From NCBI RefSeq assembly GCF_015353075.1, contig NZ_CP064187.1:1612001-1676000 (forward strand): a stretch of 64,000 nucleotides of DNA. The letters are read 5' to 3'. This DNA comes from Rhizobium sp. 007. Lineage in GTDB: Bacteria > Pseudomonadota > Alphaproteobacteria > Rhizobiales > Rhizobiaceae. The notes beneath the pieces are model-generated. The model was not told where the DNA came from, made no database searches, and worked only from the letters and a program-made list of their open reading frames with translations. A program made the position numbers and the translations under genes. Each line of letters opens with the position of its first letter. The stretch's first letter is position 1. Below are positions 8,821-15,281 of the stretch, piece by piece.

Positions 8821-9906
8821 TCAGGGCGCGATCTGTTTTGCCTGCTGGCGCTTGAGGGAGGCGAGGATCGAATCCTGCGTCAGCCCGTCATTGCGGACCA
8901 TGACGGCGTCGAAAGCAAGCTCTACGGTCACCGTCTTCACGTCCTCGTCCTGGTAGCCCATCGCGAGCGAACCGTCCTGCCCGTAACCATATGGACGCTC
9001 ATAGGGAACGGGCCCGATTTCCGGAAGCACGACCATCTGCCCGAAAGCCTGTCCTGAATTTCCGAGAACGGGAGCTGTTGTCGCCACCGGTGCCGCATTG
9101 TAGCGAGCGCTCGGCGTCGAGCCGCCATAGGCCGTCGCAGACATCGGCACCGGTACACGCGATTGATCCACGGTCAAAGTCCCAAGGCTCTGCAGCTGAT
9201 CGCCGGTGATCCGCTTGCTGTTCGACGCCACCATCACCCCGGTTGCGATCTGACCTCCCGGATTGACGCCCGGAATCCGGCTTCCCTTCGGCACGTAGGA
9301 CGCCATCAGGTAAGGCATGTCGTGCCCGTCCATGCGCGCCTTGCCGACATACTGCACGCGCACCTTGCCGGTGCCGCTGTGCTGCAGGTCGAGCATGTCC
9401 GCCGTCTTGTTGGAAAGATCGATGATGCGGCCTTCATGATAAGGGCCGCGGTCGTTGACGCGCACGACCACCGACGAGCCGTTTTCGAGATTTGTGACAC
9501 GTGCGTAGCTCGGCAAAGGGAAAGTTGGATGCGCCGCGGAAAGATGCATCTGGTCGTAGACTTCGCCGTTTGCCGTCAACCGGCCGTGAAATGCGGAGCC
9601 ATACCACGAGGCTACGCCCACCTTGTTATAGGCGAAGTCCTCCTTGGGATAATACCACTTGCCCTTGACCTCATAAGGGTTGCCGACGATGTAGCGCCCG
9701 CCCCCCTTCGGTATATTGGCGCCACTGGCAACGCGCGGGCTGGCTTTGACGCCATATTCTTTTTCGGAGAAATATTCCTTGCCGTGAGCGCGCTTCTTTG
9801 GCGCCTGCGAAGTCGTACCGCAAGCCGTGACGGTGGCGCACATCAACGCCAACGCCAGCCACCGCGTACCCGTTGCGAAAGAGGTCGCCCCGCATTCCAG
9901 TCTCAT
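8821..9906 (-). CDS. rlpA: RlpA-like septal ring lytic transglycosylase lipoprotein
   Basis: Protein of 361 residues. A lipoprotein signal ends at the lipobox VTAC, giving a lipidated cysteine near residue 29. A double-psi beta-barrel domain follows (GVASWYGSAFHGRLTANGE through VVRVNDRGPYHEGRIIDLS), carrying the Asp of the RlpA active site. RlpA proteins are outer-membrane lipoproteins that cleave denuded glycan strands at the septum. No C-terminal SPOR domain is visible; the tail is low complexity and then VELAFDAVMVRND. I use ATG 9906 because the lipoprotein signal starts there; the upstream open frame to 9981 is less plausible. It lies 72 bases upstream of the DacC-like gene. Confidence 0.88.
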   Translation of the reverse strand: MRLECGATSFATGTRWLALALMCATVTACGTTSQAPKKRAHGKEYFSEKEYGVKASPRVASGANIPKGGGRYIVGNPYEVKGKWYYPKEDFAYNKVGVASWYGSAFHGRLTANGEVYDQMHLSAAHPTFPLPSYARVTNLENGSSVVVRVNDRGPYHEGRIIDLSNKTADMLDLQHSGTGKVRVQYVGKARMDGHDMPYLMASYVPKGSRIPGVNPGGQIATGVMVASNSKRITGDQLQSLGTLTVDQSRVPVPMSATAYGGSTPSARYNAAPVATTAPVLGNSGQAFGQMVVLPEIGPVPYERPYGYGQDGSLAMGYQDEDVKTVTVELAFDAVMVRNDGLTQDSILASLKRQQAKQIAP

Positions 9907-10140
9907 ATGTCCCACGCCGCCCAAGATCGTATGGATAAGAACCTGCCCGACAACGGGCCAGTCATGCCTACGCCCACTCACCTAACGAGACTTTAACTCG
10001 GCGGCCATCCTGGCGAATTTGCGAATGATTTCGCGATGATAGAAACAATTTTAATGATCATGGTTTACAAACCCCTAACGGCGCATCGCGCAATCGTCAT
10101 CCAGCCGGGTCTTCCGGCGGCAGATTTTTGCGCCCGACCC

Positions 10141-10169
10141 TTGCATTGGCCATATCCTTTGCGCCATAA
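10141..10169 (+). promoter_or_regulatory. Candidate sigma70 promoter of tRNA-Ser
   Basis: TTGCAT (10141-10146) and CCATAA (10164-10169) are separated by 17 bases. Initiation about seven bases on would fall at 10176, three bases before the mature tRNA, which is a sensible leader length. This is a consensus match by eye. Confidence 0.45.
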
Positions 10170-10178
10170 GGCGCGCAA

Positions 10179-10268
10179 GGAAGAGTGTCCGAGTGGTTTA
10201 AGGAACCGGTCTTGAAAACCGGCGTGCGGGAAACCGTACCGTGGGTTCGAATCCCACCTCTTCCGCCA
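10179..10268 (+). tRNA. tRNA-Ser (anticodon UGA)
   Basis: A 90-nt class II tRNA. The acceptor stem pairs GGAAGAG with CTCTTCC, followed by discriminator G and an encoded CCA. The anticodon stem is CCGGT/ACCGG with loop CTTGAAA, so the anticodon is TGA at 10213-10215, reading UCA codons. A long variable arm (around CGTGCGGGAAACCGTACC) is diagnostic of serine tRNAs. The T arm contains GGTTCGAATCC. Confidence 0.97.
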
Positions 10269-10422
10269 TGAGCACTGTTTAGGCATTGCACTTGCCGGAA
10301 ACGAGCGAGGCTGGATTCTCACCCGGAAATACCAACGAAACCGTTGCAAAACCGCTGGTGACGTGTCGGAACAAAAAACAAGTTATCTCATTTCTCTTCC
10401 ATCATAGATGGAGAAAACTGCC

Positions 10423-10707
10423 ATGACTCACGACCCGGAATTCCCTGATCGCAGATCAGAGCCACGCACTACTCCGGTCCGCAGTCGCTCTTCGTGGGGC
10501 GCATGGGTCGCCATCATCGCGGTGGTTCTGGTGGCTGGCGTTGTATGGTTCGAGTGGGGTGGCTCGCCCGACACCGATCCGATCTCGACATCTTCGACGA
10601 CGCCCTCCACGCAGCCTGCTCCAGCACCGGCAACGCCGACTGCGCCGACCAGCAACAATGTAACCCCGGCGCCGGCTTCTCCTACTGCAGCTCCGGCGCA
10701 GCAGTAG
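10423..10707 (+). CDS. Small membrane-anchored protein with Pro/Thr/Ala-rich tail
   Basis: Hypothetical protein of 94 residues. An N-terminal charged segment (about 28 residues, with RRSEPRTTPVRSRS) leads to one transmembrane helix (WVAIIAVVLVAGVVWFEW), and then a low-complexity tail rich in Pro, Thr, Ala and Ser that should lie outside the membrane. GGAGA eight bases before ATG 10423 favours it over ATG 10408. No family recognised. The composition suggests a simple anchored linker. It is convergent with the ligD remnant. Confidence 0.65.
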   Translation: MTHDPEFPDRRSEPRTTPVRSRSSWGAWVAIIAVVLVAGVVWFEWGGSPDTDPISTSSTTPSTQPAPAPATPTAPTSNNVTPAPASPTAAPAQQ

Positions 10708-10741
10708 AGCCTGTCTCTAGGCCACGCCTGCAAGACCGTTG

Positions 10742-11280
10742 TTATTGAGACGGATCGAGAAAGGTCGTTGCGAGTTTCGCTTGGCCTTTTTCGCCCTCTC
10801 GATCGGTGACCAGTCCTTGAGCATATGGCGCCGCGAAGAAGTTCGACTGCCTCGGGTCGCGCCCTTCGAAATAGAGGAGGTCGAAGGCCATGAAGATCGC
10901 TTCGCCGGAGGCCCGCTTGCCTTCCCGGCCGCCGAGCGATTGCTGCAGCAGTCCGAAATCGGACCGGCCCTGCTCGTCGAGCATGACCGCCTCGCCATCG
11001 AGAACCGCCGTCGCCACGCCGAGCTGCTTGGCGGGCCTGCTCGATCGCCGGAAAGCGATGCGTCCAGTCATGCCCGCCCCATTTGATTTCGTAAACCCGC
11101 TGCTCGCCCCTCGGCGGCTTGATGCTTGAAAAGCGTCAGGCATAGGTCGATGCGGTCCGGCATGGGATCGAGGGGAAGGTTCGGCTGGGCCGGATCGCGT
11201 GGTTTTGTGGCTCTGGTACGGACACTTGCGGCCTCTTTGGCGAGGAGAGACTTCGTCGGCTTCCGAGGAACTCTTGCCAT
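10742..11280 (-). pseudogene. ATP-dependent DNA ligase (LigD-type) remnant
   Basis: Fragments of a LigD-like ligase are spread over different frames of the minus strand. The N-terminus from ATG 11280 (MARVPRKPTKSLLAKEA, then PNLPLDPMPDRIDLCLTL) loses frame soon after. A second frame near 11070-11095 reads YEIKWGGHDWTHRFPAIE, where the ligase lysine motif EIKWDGYR is fused straight to a segment that normally lies some 20 residues later. A third frame reads LGVATAVLDGEAVMLDEQG and SDFGLLQQSLGG. The middle of the adenylation domain is therefore deleted and frameshifted, and the ligase C-terminal domain is missing. Rhizobia carry several LigD paralogues for non-homologous end joining; this copy is dead. 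Confidence 0.82.
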
Positions 11281-11421
11281 CCCCTCAGTCCATTAGGCAA
11301 TTCTCAACTCCATTAGGGTAGAGCTTGCTTAGACGTGGTCCGCGGACGTACTATCTACGTTTCGCGAGCCTGCCCCTGCGCTCAGCCGAGGTAAAGGCCC
11401 GGCGAGAGAGGGAGGTTTGTC

Positions 11422-11892
11422 ATGAGAGTTGCATCGATAATCGCAGCCGGCTTCATCGGATTATGCGGGATGGCCTCCTTTGCTGCGGCAGAGGGTGGAC
11501 ATACAATGGTCACTCCCGATGATGTTAAGTGGGGGCCGGCCCCCAAGGTGCTTCCTGCTGGAGCAGAGGCGGCGGTCCTGTTCGGCGATCCCAGTAAGGA
11601 AGGCCTGTTTGCCCTCCGGCTCAAGGTGCCGTCGGGCTATGCGGTCCCGCCGCACACGCATCCTGTGCATGAAGTGGTCACAGTCGTATCAGGGACTCTC
11701 AAACTCGGAATGGGCGAAACCGCCGATCCGAGCGCCACGAAGGCACTGCCTGCAGGCAGTTTCATCGCGTTGCCGCCCGGCATGGCGCATTTCGCTCGCG
11801 TCGACGAACCGACAGTCATCCAAATTACGACGACTGGCCCATGGGCCATCAAGTATGTCAACCCGGCGGACGATCCTCAGAAGTCGCAATAA
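11422..11892 (+). CDS. Secreted cupin-domain protein
   Basis: Protein of 156 residues with a signal peptide (cleavage near FAAA/EGG) and a single cupin-2 barrel: PSGYAVPPHTHPVHEVVTVVSG is the first motif with two His and one Glu as metal ligands, and LPAGSFIALPPGMAHFAR is the second with the third His. Cupins of this type bind a metal and are often annotated without known substrate. A GAGAGGGAGG ribosome-binding site precedes ATG 11422. It stands alone; the function in the periplasm is not known. Confidence 0.85.
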   Translation: MRVASIIAAGFIGLCGMASFAAAEGGHTMVTPDDVKWGPAPKVLPAGAEAAVLFGDPSKEGLFALRLKVPSGYAVPPHTHPVHEVVTVVSGTLKLGMGETADPSATKALPAGSFIALPPGMAHFARVDEPTVIQITTTGPWAIKYVNPADDPQKSQ

Positions 11893-11975
11893 CCAGCCGC
11901 TGCATCGATGTCTCAACAGCGGAAAGGACGACTAGTCTTTGAACTGGGAGGAAGGTGGATTGATGGAGAGGAATC

Positions 11976-11996
11976 GCGGGCCCGGGGGGGGCCCGC
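11976..11996. terminator. G+C-rich hairpin between convergent genes
   Basis: GCGGGCCC and GGGCCCGC form a perfect 8-bp stem with a five-G loop, in the gap between the converging cupin and DUF1236 genes. There is no T-run on either side, so it may be a weak bidirectional terminator or only a structural stop. Confidence 0.4.
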
Positions 11997-12008
11997 AGTG
12001 CTTTCAAG

Positions 12009-12296
12009 TTATTCGACGACCTCAATCACCGCGCGGGTCTTCGGATTGACGAGCACGCGCTTTTTGTTGACGACCACATAACCGTAATCGGGCTGATCGG
12101 GGATCGTGTGGATCTCGACCGTGTCAGGAAGTGCCGTACCGATTGCAACATCACCTTCAAACGTGACCGATGGCGATTGCTGCTCAAGAACATAGGTTCT
12201 GACCTCGCCGGGAACGGTGACCGTCGCTGTCTGCGCGACCGCCGCCCCCCCGAGCGTCAGAAACAGCGATACGGCAGAGATGACCACTTTCTTCAT
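12009..12296 (-). CDS. DUF1236 domain-containing exported protein
   Basis: Protein of 95 residues with a signal peptide (MKKVVISAVSLFLTLGGAA, cleavage near VAQ). The C-terminal half matches DUF1236: PDTVEIHTIPDQPDYGYVVV, then NKKRVLVNPKTRAVIEVVE. This is a small periplasmic domain common in rhizobia, of unknown function. ATG 12296 is preceded by a strong TCCTGGAGGATAAC site; the longer frame to 12404 is rejected. Convergent with the cupin gene. Confidence 0.85.
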   Translation of the reverse strand: MKKVVISAVSLFLTLGGAAVAQTATVTVPGEVRTYVLEQQSPSVTFEGDVAIGTALPDTVEIHTIPDQPDYGYVVVNKKRVLVNPKTRAVIEVVE

Positions 12297-12682
12297 GTTA
12301 TCCTCCAGGATTTTCAGTGTGCCGGTAAAACGCTGCCGGCTAAGATATAGTTCCCCCGCTGCACGGAATGGACTACTATGGCTTGAGGAAAACAGCGCGA
12401 TCACGCTCTGGTATTGTCGGAAGCATCAGCCGGCGGCACCCTCCGCTGAAGGTGCGCGACGGTGAAGGCAGGGGCTATTTCCACGTTACTCCGCCCAAGG
12501 AGCATGGCTGCCCTTCGCCGCGGTCATCAGCCGTTGGTAGGCGGGTATTCCCGTTTTAGCTATCTCACTGAGATCATGCCGCGCCCTTGTCGTAAGCGCC
12601 TGTACACTTTTTCTCGGAACAGATTCTCGGAACAGACTTCATGGCTATCCGTTGACATGATCGCCAACGGAGATTGCATTAC
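12297..12682. other. Intergenic region with divergent promoters
   Basis: About 390 bases between the divergent DUF1236 and DUF982 genes. The right end holds the EcfG-type promoter at 12629-12653. The remainder has only short low-quality open frames and no identifiable RNA or repeat. Confidence 0.4.
12629..12653 (+). promoter_or_regulatory. EcfG/RpoE2-type promoter upstream of the DUF982 gene
   Basis: GGAAC (12629-12633) and CGTT (12650-12653) separated by exactly 16 bases match the alphaproteobacterial general-stress promoter GGAAC-N16/17-CGTT. It lies 29 bases upstream of the DUF982 start codon on the coding strand. Confidence 0.7.
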
Positions 12683-12928
12683 ATGAGCTCGGACATCTGG
12701 GAACGCAGCATCGAGTTGATCGACGGCGACGATCATTTCCGCACCGTAAAAAATACGAGAGAAGCTGTTGAGTTTCTGATGACGTCCTGGCCCGGTCACA
12801 AGGGCCCCGCATATGCGGCAGCTCGGAAGGCCTGTCTGCGAGCCCTCGAGGGCAAAAAGCCGGACATAGATCCTCAGGCCGCTTTCATCGCAGCAGCAGC
12901 GGAATCTGGTATTCTGAGGGCCAACTGA
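12683..12928 (+). CDS. DUF982 domain-containing protein
   Basis: Protein of 81 residues. It has the DUF982 pattern: an N-terminal IWERSIELI, then VKNTREAVEFLMTSWPGHKG, an AYAAARKACLRALEGK helix and a C-terminal AAFIAAAAESGI. The family is small, nearly confined to Rhizobiales and of unknown function; many genomes carry multiple copies. GGAGA nine bases upstream supports ATG 12683 over the in-frame TTG 12674. The EcfG-type promoter immediately upstream predicts induction by general stress or stationary phase. Confidence 0.85.
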   Translation: MSSDIWERSIELIDGDDHFRTVKNTREAVEFLMTSWPGHKGPAYAAARKACLRALEGKKPDIDPQAAFIAAAAESGILRAN

Positions 12929-13406
12929 AATATTCGCCCCCTGCTGCTCACAGGCTCCGGCGTGCAGTTCCGCGTATCGCTGGTGCATCCATTCGATTTC
13001 AGGGGATGGCGCGCAATTGTACCAACAACTGCAGAGGCGCGCCAATCGCCTCCGGGGCGGCATGGCGGAAATACTGTTTTCCGCGACATCCGGAGCCAGA
13101 GGATTATGGCGTAGACACAGGACTCATATTGACCATTGGTGGTCGGCCAGAAACGGCATTGTCCGACCCGAAGGCACGCCGTGGCGGGTATTGTCTGCTC
13201 TGGGTTTTCAGCAGACAGCAGAAACATCGATCTGCTTTGCCACGCCGCCCACATCCCTATATCTTACGATATCCGGACTCATTGACGCCCTATAAGGGTT
13301 GTATGTCCTTGAGCGCCTGGCGGGCGCTCGGATTTGGAGCGGGTCGTAGCATCGGCGGGGGCGCAAGCTTCGACCCGCTCTTTCTTTCCATCAACGGAGC
13401 GCGCCT
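12929..13406. other. Intergenic region with a terminator-like hairpin
   Basis: About 480 bases between DUF982 and a small open frame. Overlapping open frames show no family features. The notable element is the 10-bp inverted repeat with a T-rich tail at 13337-13387, preceded by a second short hairpin (GAGCGCC/GGCGCTC, 13311-13329). These could be the 3' end of a small RNA. Confidence 0.4.
13337..13387 (+). terminator. Terminator-like inverted repeat
   Basis: GAGCGGGTCG (13337-13346) and CGACCCGCTC (13371-13380) form a perfect 10-bp stem with a 24-nt loop, followed at once by TTTCTTT. No recognised gene ends just before it on the plus strand, so it may end a small RNA or act as an attenuator of the downstream small open frame. 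Confidence 0.55.
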
Positions 13407-13526
13407 ATGTTTTGGGATTTCATCACGATCGCAGCGATCTTCGGCGCTTTCTTTTTTGTGCGAGAGGCACAAACCGTGCTCGCGAAAGCCCGCCTGTCGA
13501 ACTGGCGCAGCTTCACCTTCCGGTAA
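13407..13526 (+). CDS. Candidate 39-residue membrane-associated small protein
   Basis: A short open frame starting MFWDFITIAAIFGAFFF: one hydrophobic N-terminal helix followed by an amphipathic basic tail (REAQTVLAKARLSNWRSFTFR). GGAG lies seven bases upstream of the ATG, which decides the start. It begins 20 bases after the terminator-like hairpin and ends 121 bases before the next gene. The helix and ribosome-binding site suggest it is translated, but no family is recognised and the length is near the limit of detection by eye. Confidence 0.45.
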   Translation: MFWDFITIAAIFGAFFFVREAQTVLAKARLSNWRSFTFR

Positions 13527-13647
13527 ACGGACAAGCAAGCGACAACTTTCCTGAAACAGGATTCTGGAGGGAGCAGGTTGCTTTTCGGCCCATGCCGCGT
13601 GCAATCTGCTTGTATTTTCCAAGCTCCTGCTGCCTTCCGGATATCCC

Positions 13648-14175
13648 ATGATCAACCGACTTGCCGCACTGCCGGTGATTTTCCTCGTTTCACTGCCTGC
13701 GGCCGCCGGCAACTACCGGCCGGACAATGGCTGCACACTGGATTATCCGCAATCTGTGCTGAAGAATGGCAGCTTCAAGCTCAACAAGGAGAAAGGCTCC
13801 GGTTCGGAGAGCATAGCGCTCACCCCGAATATCGACTTGAGCGTCGAAAGCGGCGGCTGCGAATATTCGACGAGGACTTACCGCTTCTCGATCGTCCTGA
13901 CAGCCGATGAAAATCAGACGTCAGGCATTGAATATGTGAAAGCCGTCGAGCTGCTTGCCGTGCTGGAGCGTCACAAGGAACTGGCGCTGGATTTTTCCGG
14001 CGCCCGTAAAGCGCTTCAATCCTATATGGCGCTAGTTGTAGAGCCGAAGCTGGGAGAACAGCTGTATATTCGCAACGACACCGAGAATCAGTTTTCAGAG
14101 AAAGTCTGGATCGATGCCGATCGCGGCGCAGAGCCCACGCGTATCGCGGTGACGTTATCCAGCGGTCCCTATTAG
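13648..14175 (+). CDS. Exported hypothetical protein
   Basis: Protein of 175 residues with a signal peptide (MINRLAALPVIFLVSLPAAA, cleavage near AAG). The mature part has two cysteines, in DNGCTLDYP and SGGCEYST, likely a disulfide, and alternating beta-prone segments ending in RIAVTLSSGPY. No domain recognised; it looks like a small periplasmic protein. A GGAGGGAGCAGG site is too far upstream to be certain; the start is set by the signal peptide. Confidence 0.7.
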   Translation: MINRLAALPVIFLVSLPAAAGNYRPDNGCTLDYPQSVLKNGSFKLNKEKGSGSESIALTPNIDLSVESGGCEYSTRTYRFSIVLTADENQTSGIEYVKAVELLAVLERHKELALDFSGARKALQSYMALVVEPKLGEQLYIRNDTENQFSEKVWIDADRGAEPTRIAVTLSSGPY

Positions 14176-14403
14176 AGACAGCCGTTTTAATTCAAACTTC
14201 GCAGTTAACCGCCTGTTAATATTTAGCTTGCCCCGCAAAGCGAATGATCTATCCTCCAGAATCACAGGGCTGCGTAGAAATGTGCAACGAGAGTTCCAGA
14301 ATGCCGCCGGGTTTTGCTGTTCCTGCCCTCCCCGGCCTGTTTCTTTGTTGATAACTTGTCCATTTCACATGCCGGTAACACTGCTATTACCCTGATCCGG
14401 CAA

Positions 14404-14428
14404 GGAACGTTTCTGCAGGTTTTGCGTT
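14404..14428 (+). promoter_or_regulatory. EcfG/RpoE2-type promoter upstream of the YeaQ/GlsB-like gene
   Basis: GGAAC (14404-14408) and CGTT (14425-14428) with a 16-base spacer, 32 bases upstream of the ATG at 14461, on the coding strand. A match to the general-stress consensus by eye. Confidence 0.72.
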
Positions 14429-14460
14429 CATTTTGTTGCTTCTCTAGGAGGGAGATCACC

Positions 14461-14715
14461 ATGGAAGGCGAAGGCGTAGGTTGGATTGCGGCGATCATCA
14501 TCGGCGGTATCGCCGGCTGGCTCGCGGAAAAATTCATGCACAGCAATATGGGGCTGCTCATGAATATCGTTCTCGGCATTGTCGGCGCGATCGTTGCCAA
14601 TTTCATTCTCGGCGTCCTGAACATCCATCCGCTCGTAGGCTGGCTCGGATACCTGATCACCGGTTTCGTCGGCGCCTGCATTCTTATTGCGCTCGGACGC
14701 CTTGTGCGACGCTGA
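14461..14715 (+). CDS. GlsB/YeaQ/YmgE-family stress membrane protein
   Basis: Protein of 84 residues, transglycosylase-associated protein family, with three glycine-rich hydrophobic helices (WIAAIIIGGIAGWLAEKF; NIVLGIVGAIVANFILGVL; LGYLITGFVGACILIAL) and a basic end RLVRR. Such proteins are small inner-membrane stress proteins; in Gram-positives GlsB relatives are stress-induced. Strong GGAGGG ribosome-binding site. Preceded by an EcfG-type promoter and followed by an intrinsic terminator, so it is a single-gene unit. Confidence 0.88.
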   Translation: MEGEGVGWIAAIIIGGIAGWLAEKFMHSNMGLLMNIVLGIVGAIVANFILGVLNIHPLVGWLGYLITGFVGACILIALGRLVRR

Positions 14716-14728
14716 TTTCAATCGCGCA

Positions 14729-14758
14729 AAAGCCGGGACTACAGCTCCCGGCTTTTTG
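14729..14758 (+). terminator. Intrinsic terminator after the YeaQ/GlsB-like gene
   Basis: AGCCGGGA (14731-14738) pairs with TCCCGGCT (14746-14753), flanked by A's on the left and TTTTGTTG on the right. It lies 15 bases after the stop codon. Confidence 0.85.
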
Positions 14759-14781
14759 TTGTCTTTTGTTGCCGCGTCGCT

Positions 14782-15063
14782 TCAGCGGCGGCTCATCAGG
14801 CCGAAGACGTAGGCAATGCCGGCGGTTACGGCGAGTGCGAAGATCGGCTCTTCACGCACTTTCTCGCGCACACGCTCGGTCATGACAGAAGCCTCGTCGG
14901 CAACGGCGGTCTTTGCGCCCTGCCCCAAGGCAACGACGCTCTCGGAAAGCCGTGCCAAATCCTCGCGCAATGCGGTGACTTGAGCCGAAAGATCGTCGGC
15001 TGCGATTTCCGCCTTCACGCGTGCGCCCGTCGTTTGTCCGGAGGCGGTCTTGAGTTCGGCCAT
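14782..15063 (-). CDS. DUF883-type membrane-anchored protein
   Basis: Protein of 93 residues: a polar N-terminus, a long amphipathic helix (IAADDLSAQVTALREDLARL to VREKVREEP) and one C-terminal membrane helix (FALAVTAGIAYVFGLMSRR). This is the pattern of DUF883/ElaB/YqjD-type proteins, which are stationary-phase proteins anchored by the C-terminal helix in the inner membrane. GAGGAG precedes ATG 15063. It has its own EcfG-type promoter at 15095-15119. Convergent with the YeaQ-like gene, sharing the terminator region. Confidence 0.82.
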   Translation of the reverse strand: MAELKTASGQTTGARVKAEIAADDLSAQVTALREDLARLSESVVALGQGAKTAVADEASVMTERVREKVREEPIFALAVTAGIAYVFGLMSRR

Positions 15064-15094
15064 TGTCTGCTCCTCTTTTTGCGGATGCGGCTTC

Positions 15095-15119
15095 AACGAC
15101 GTGAGGGCCGAAAGGTTCC
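15095..15119 (-). promoter_or_regulatory. EcfG/RpoE2-type promoter upstream of the DUF883 gene
   Basis: On the minus strand GGAAC (15119-15115) and CGTT (15098-15095) are separated by 16 bases, 31 bases upstream of ATG 15063. Third match to the general-stress consensus in this neighbourhood. Confidence 0.7.
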
Positions 15120-15281
15120 CTGAACCGCTTCATTTCTTAAACGTGGTCGCCTTCCGGGACCTTCGCCGGCACCTGCTATGTTTTCGCGCGCGGACGCTTC
15201 ATTTCCTTACGCGTTTGTTCTAAGGAACGTCGAAAGCTTTGCCCGTGAAAGGGCGAAATATAATGCGAGGTTTGCGTTTCG

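Noticed and set aside
10359..10400. GGAAC about 60 bases upstream of the small membrane protein at 10423
   Set aside because: GGAAC is present but no CGTT follows at 16 or 17 bases (ATTT/CATT instead), so it is not an EcfG-type promoter match.
13017..13295. Open frame of 92 codons between DUF982 and the small membrane protein
   Set aside because: It has no RBS, no known domain and an Arg-rich, mixed composition typical of a chance frame in GC-rich DNA. The overlapping frames on both strands look alike.
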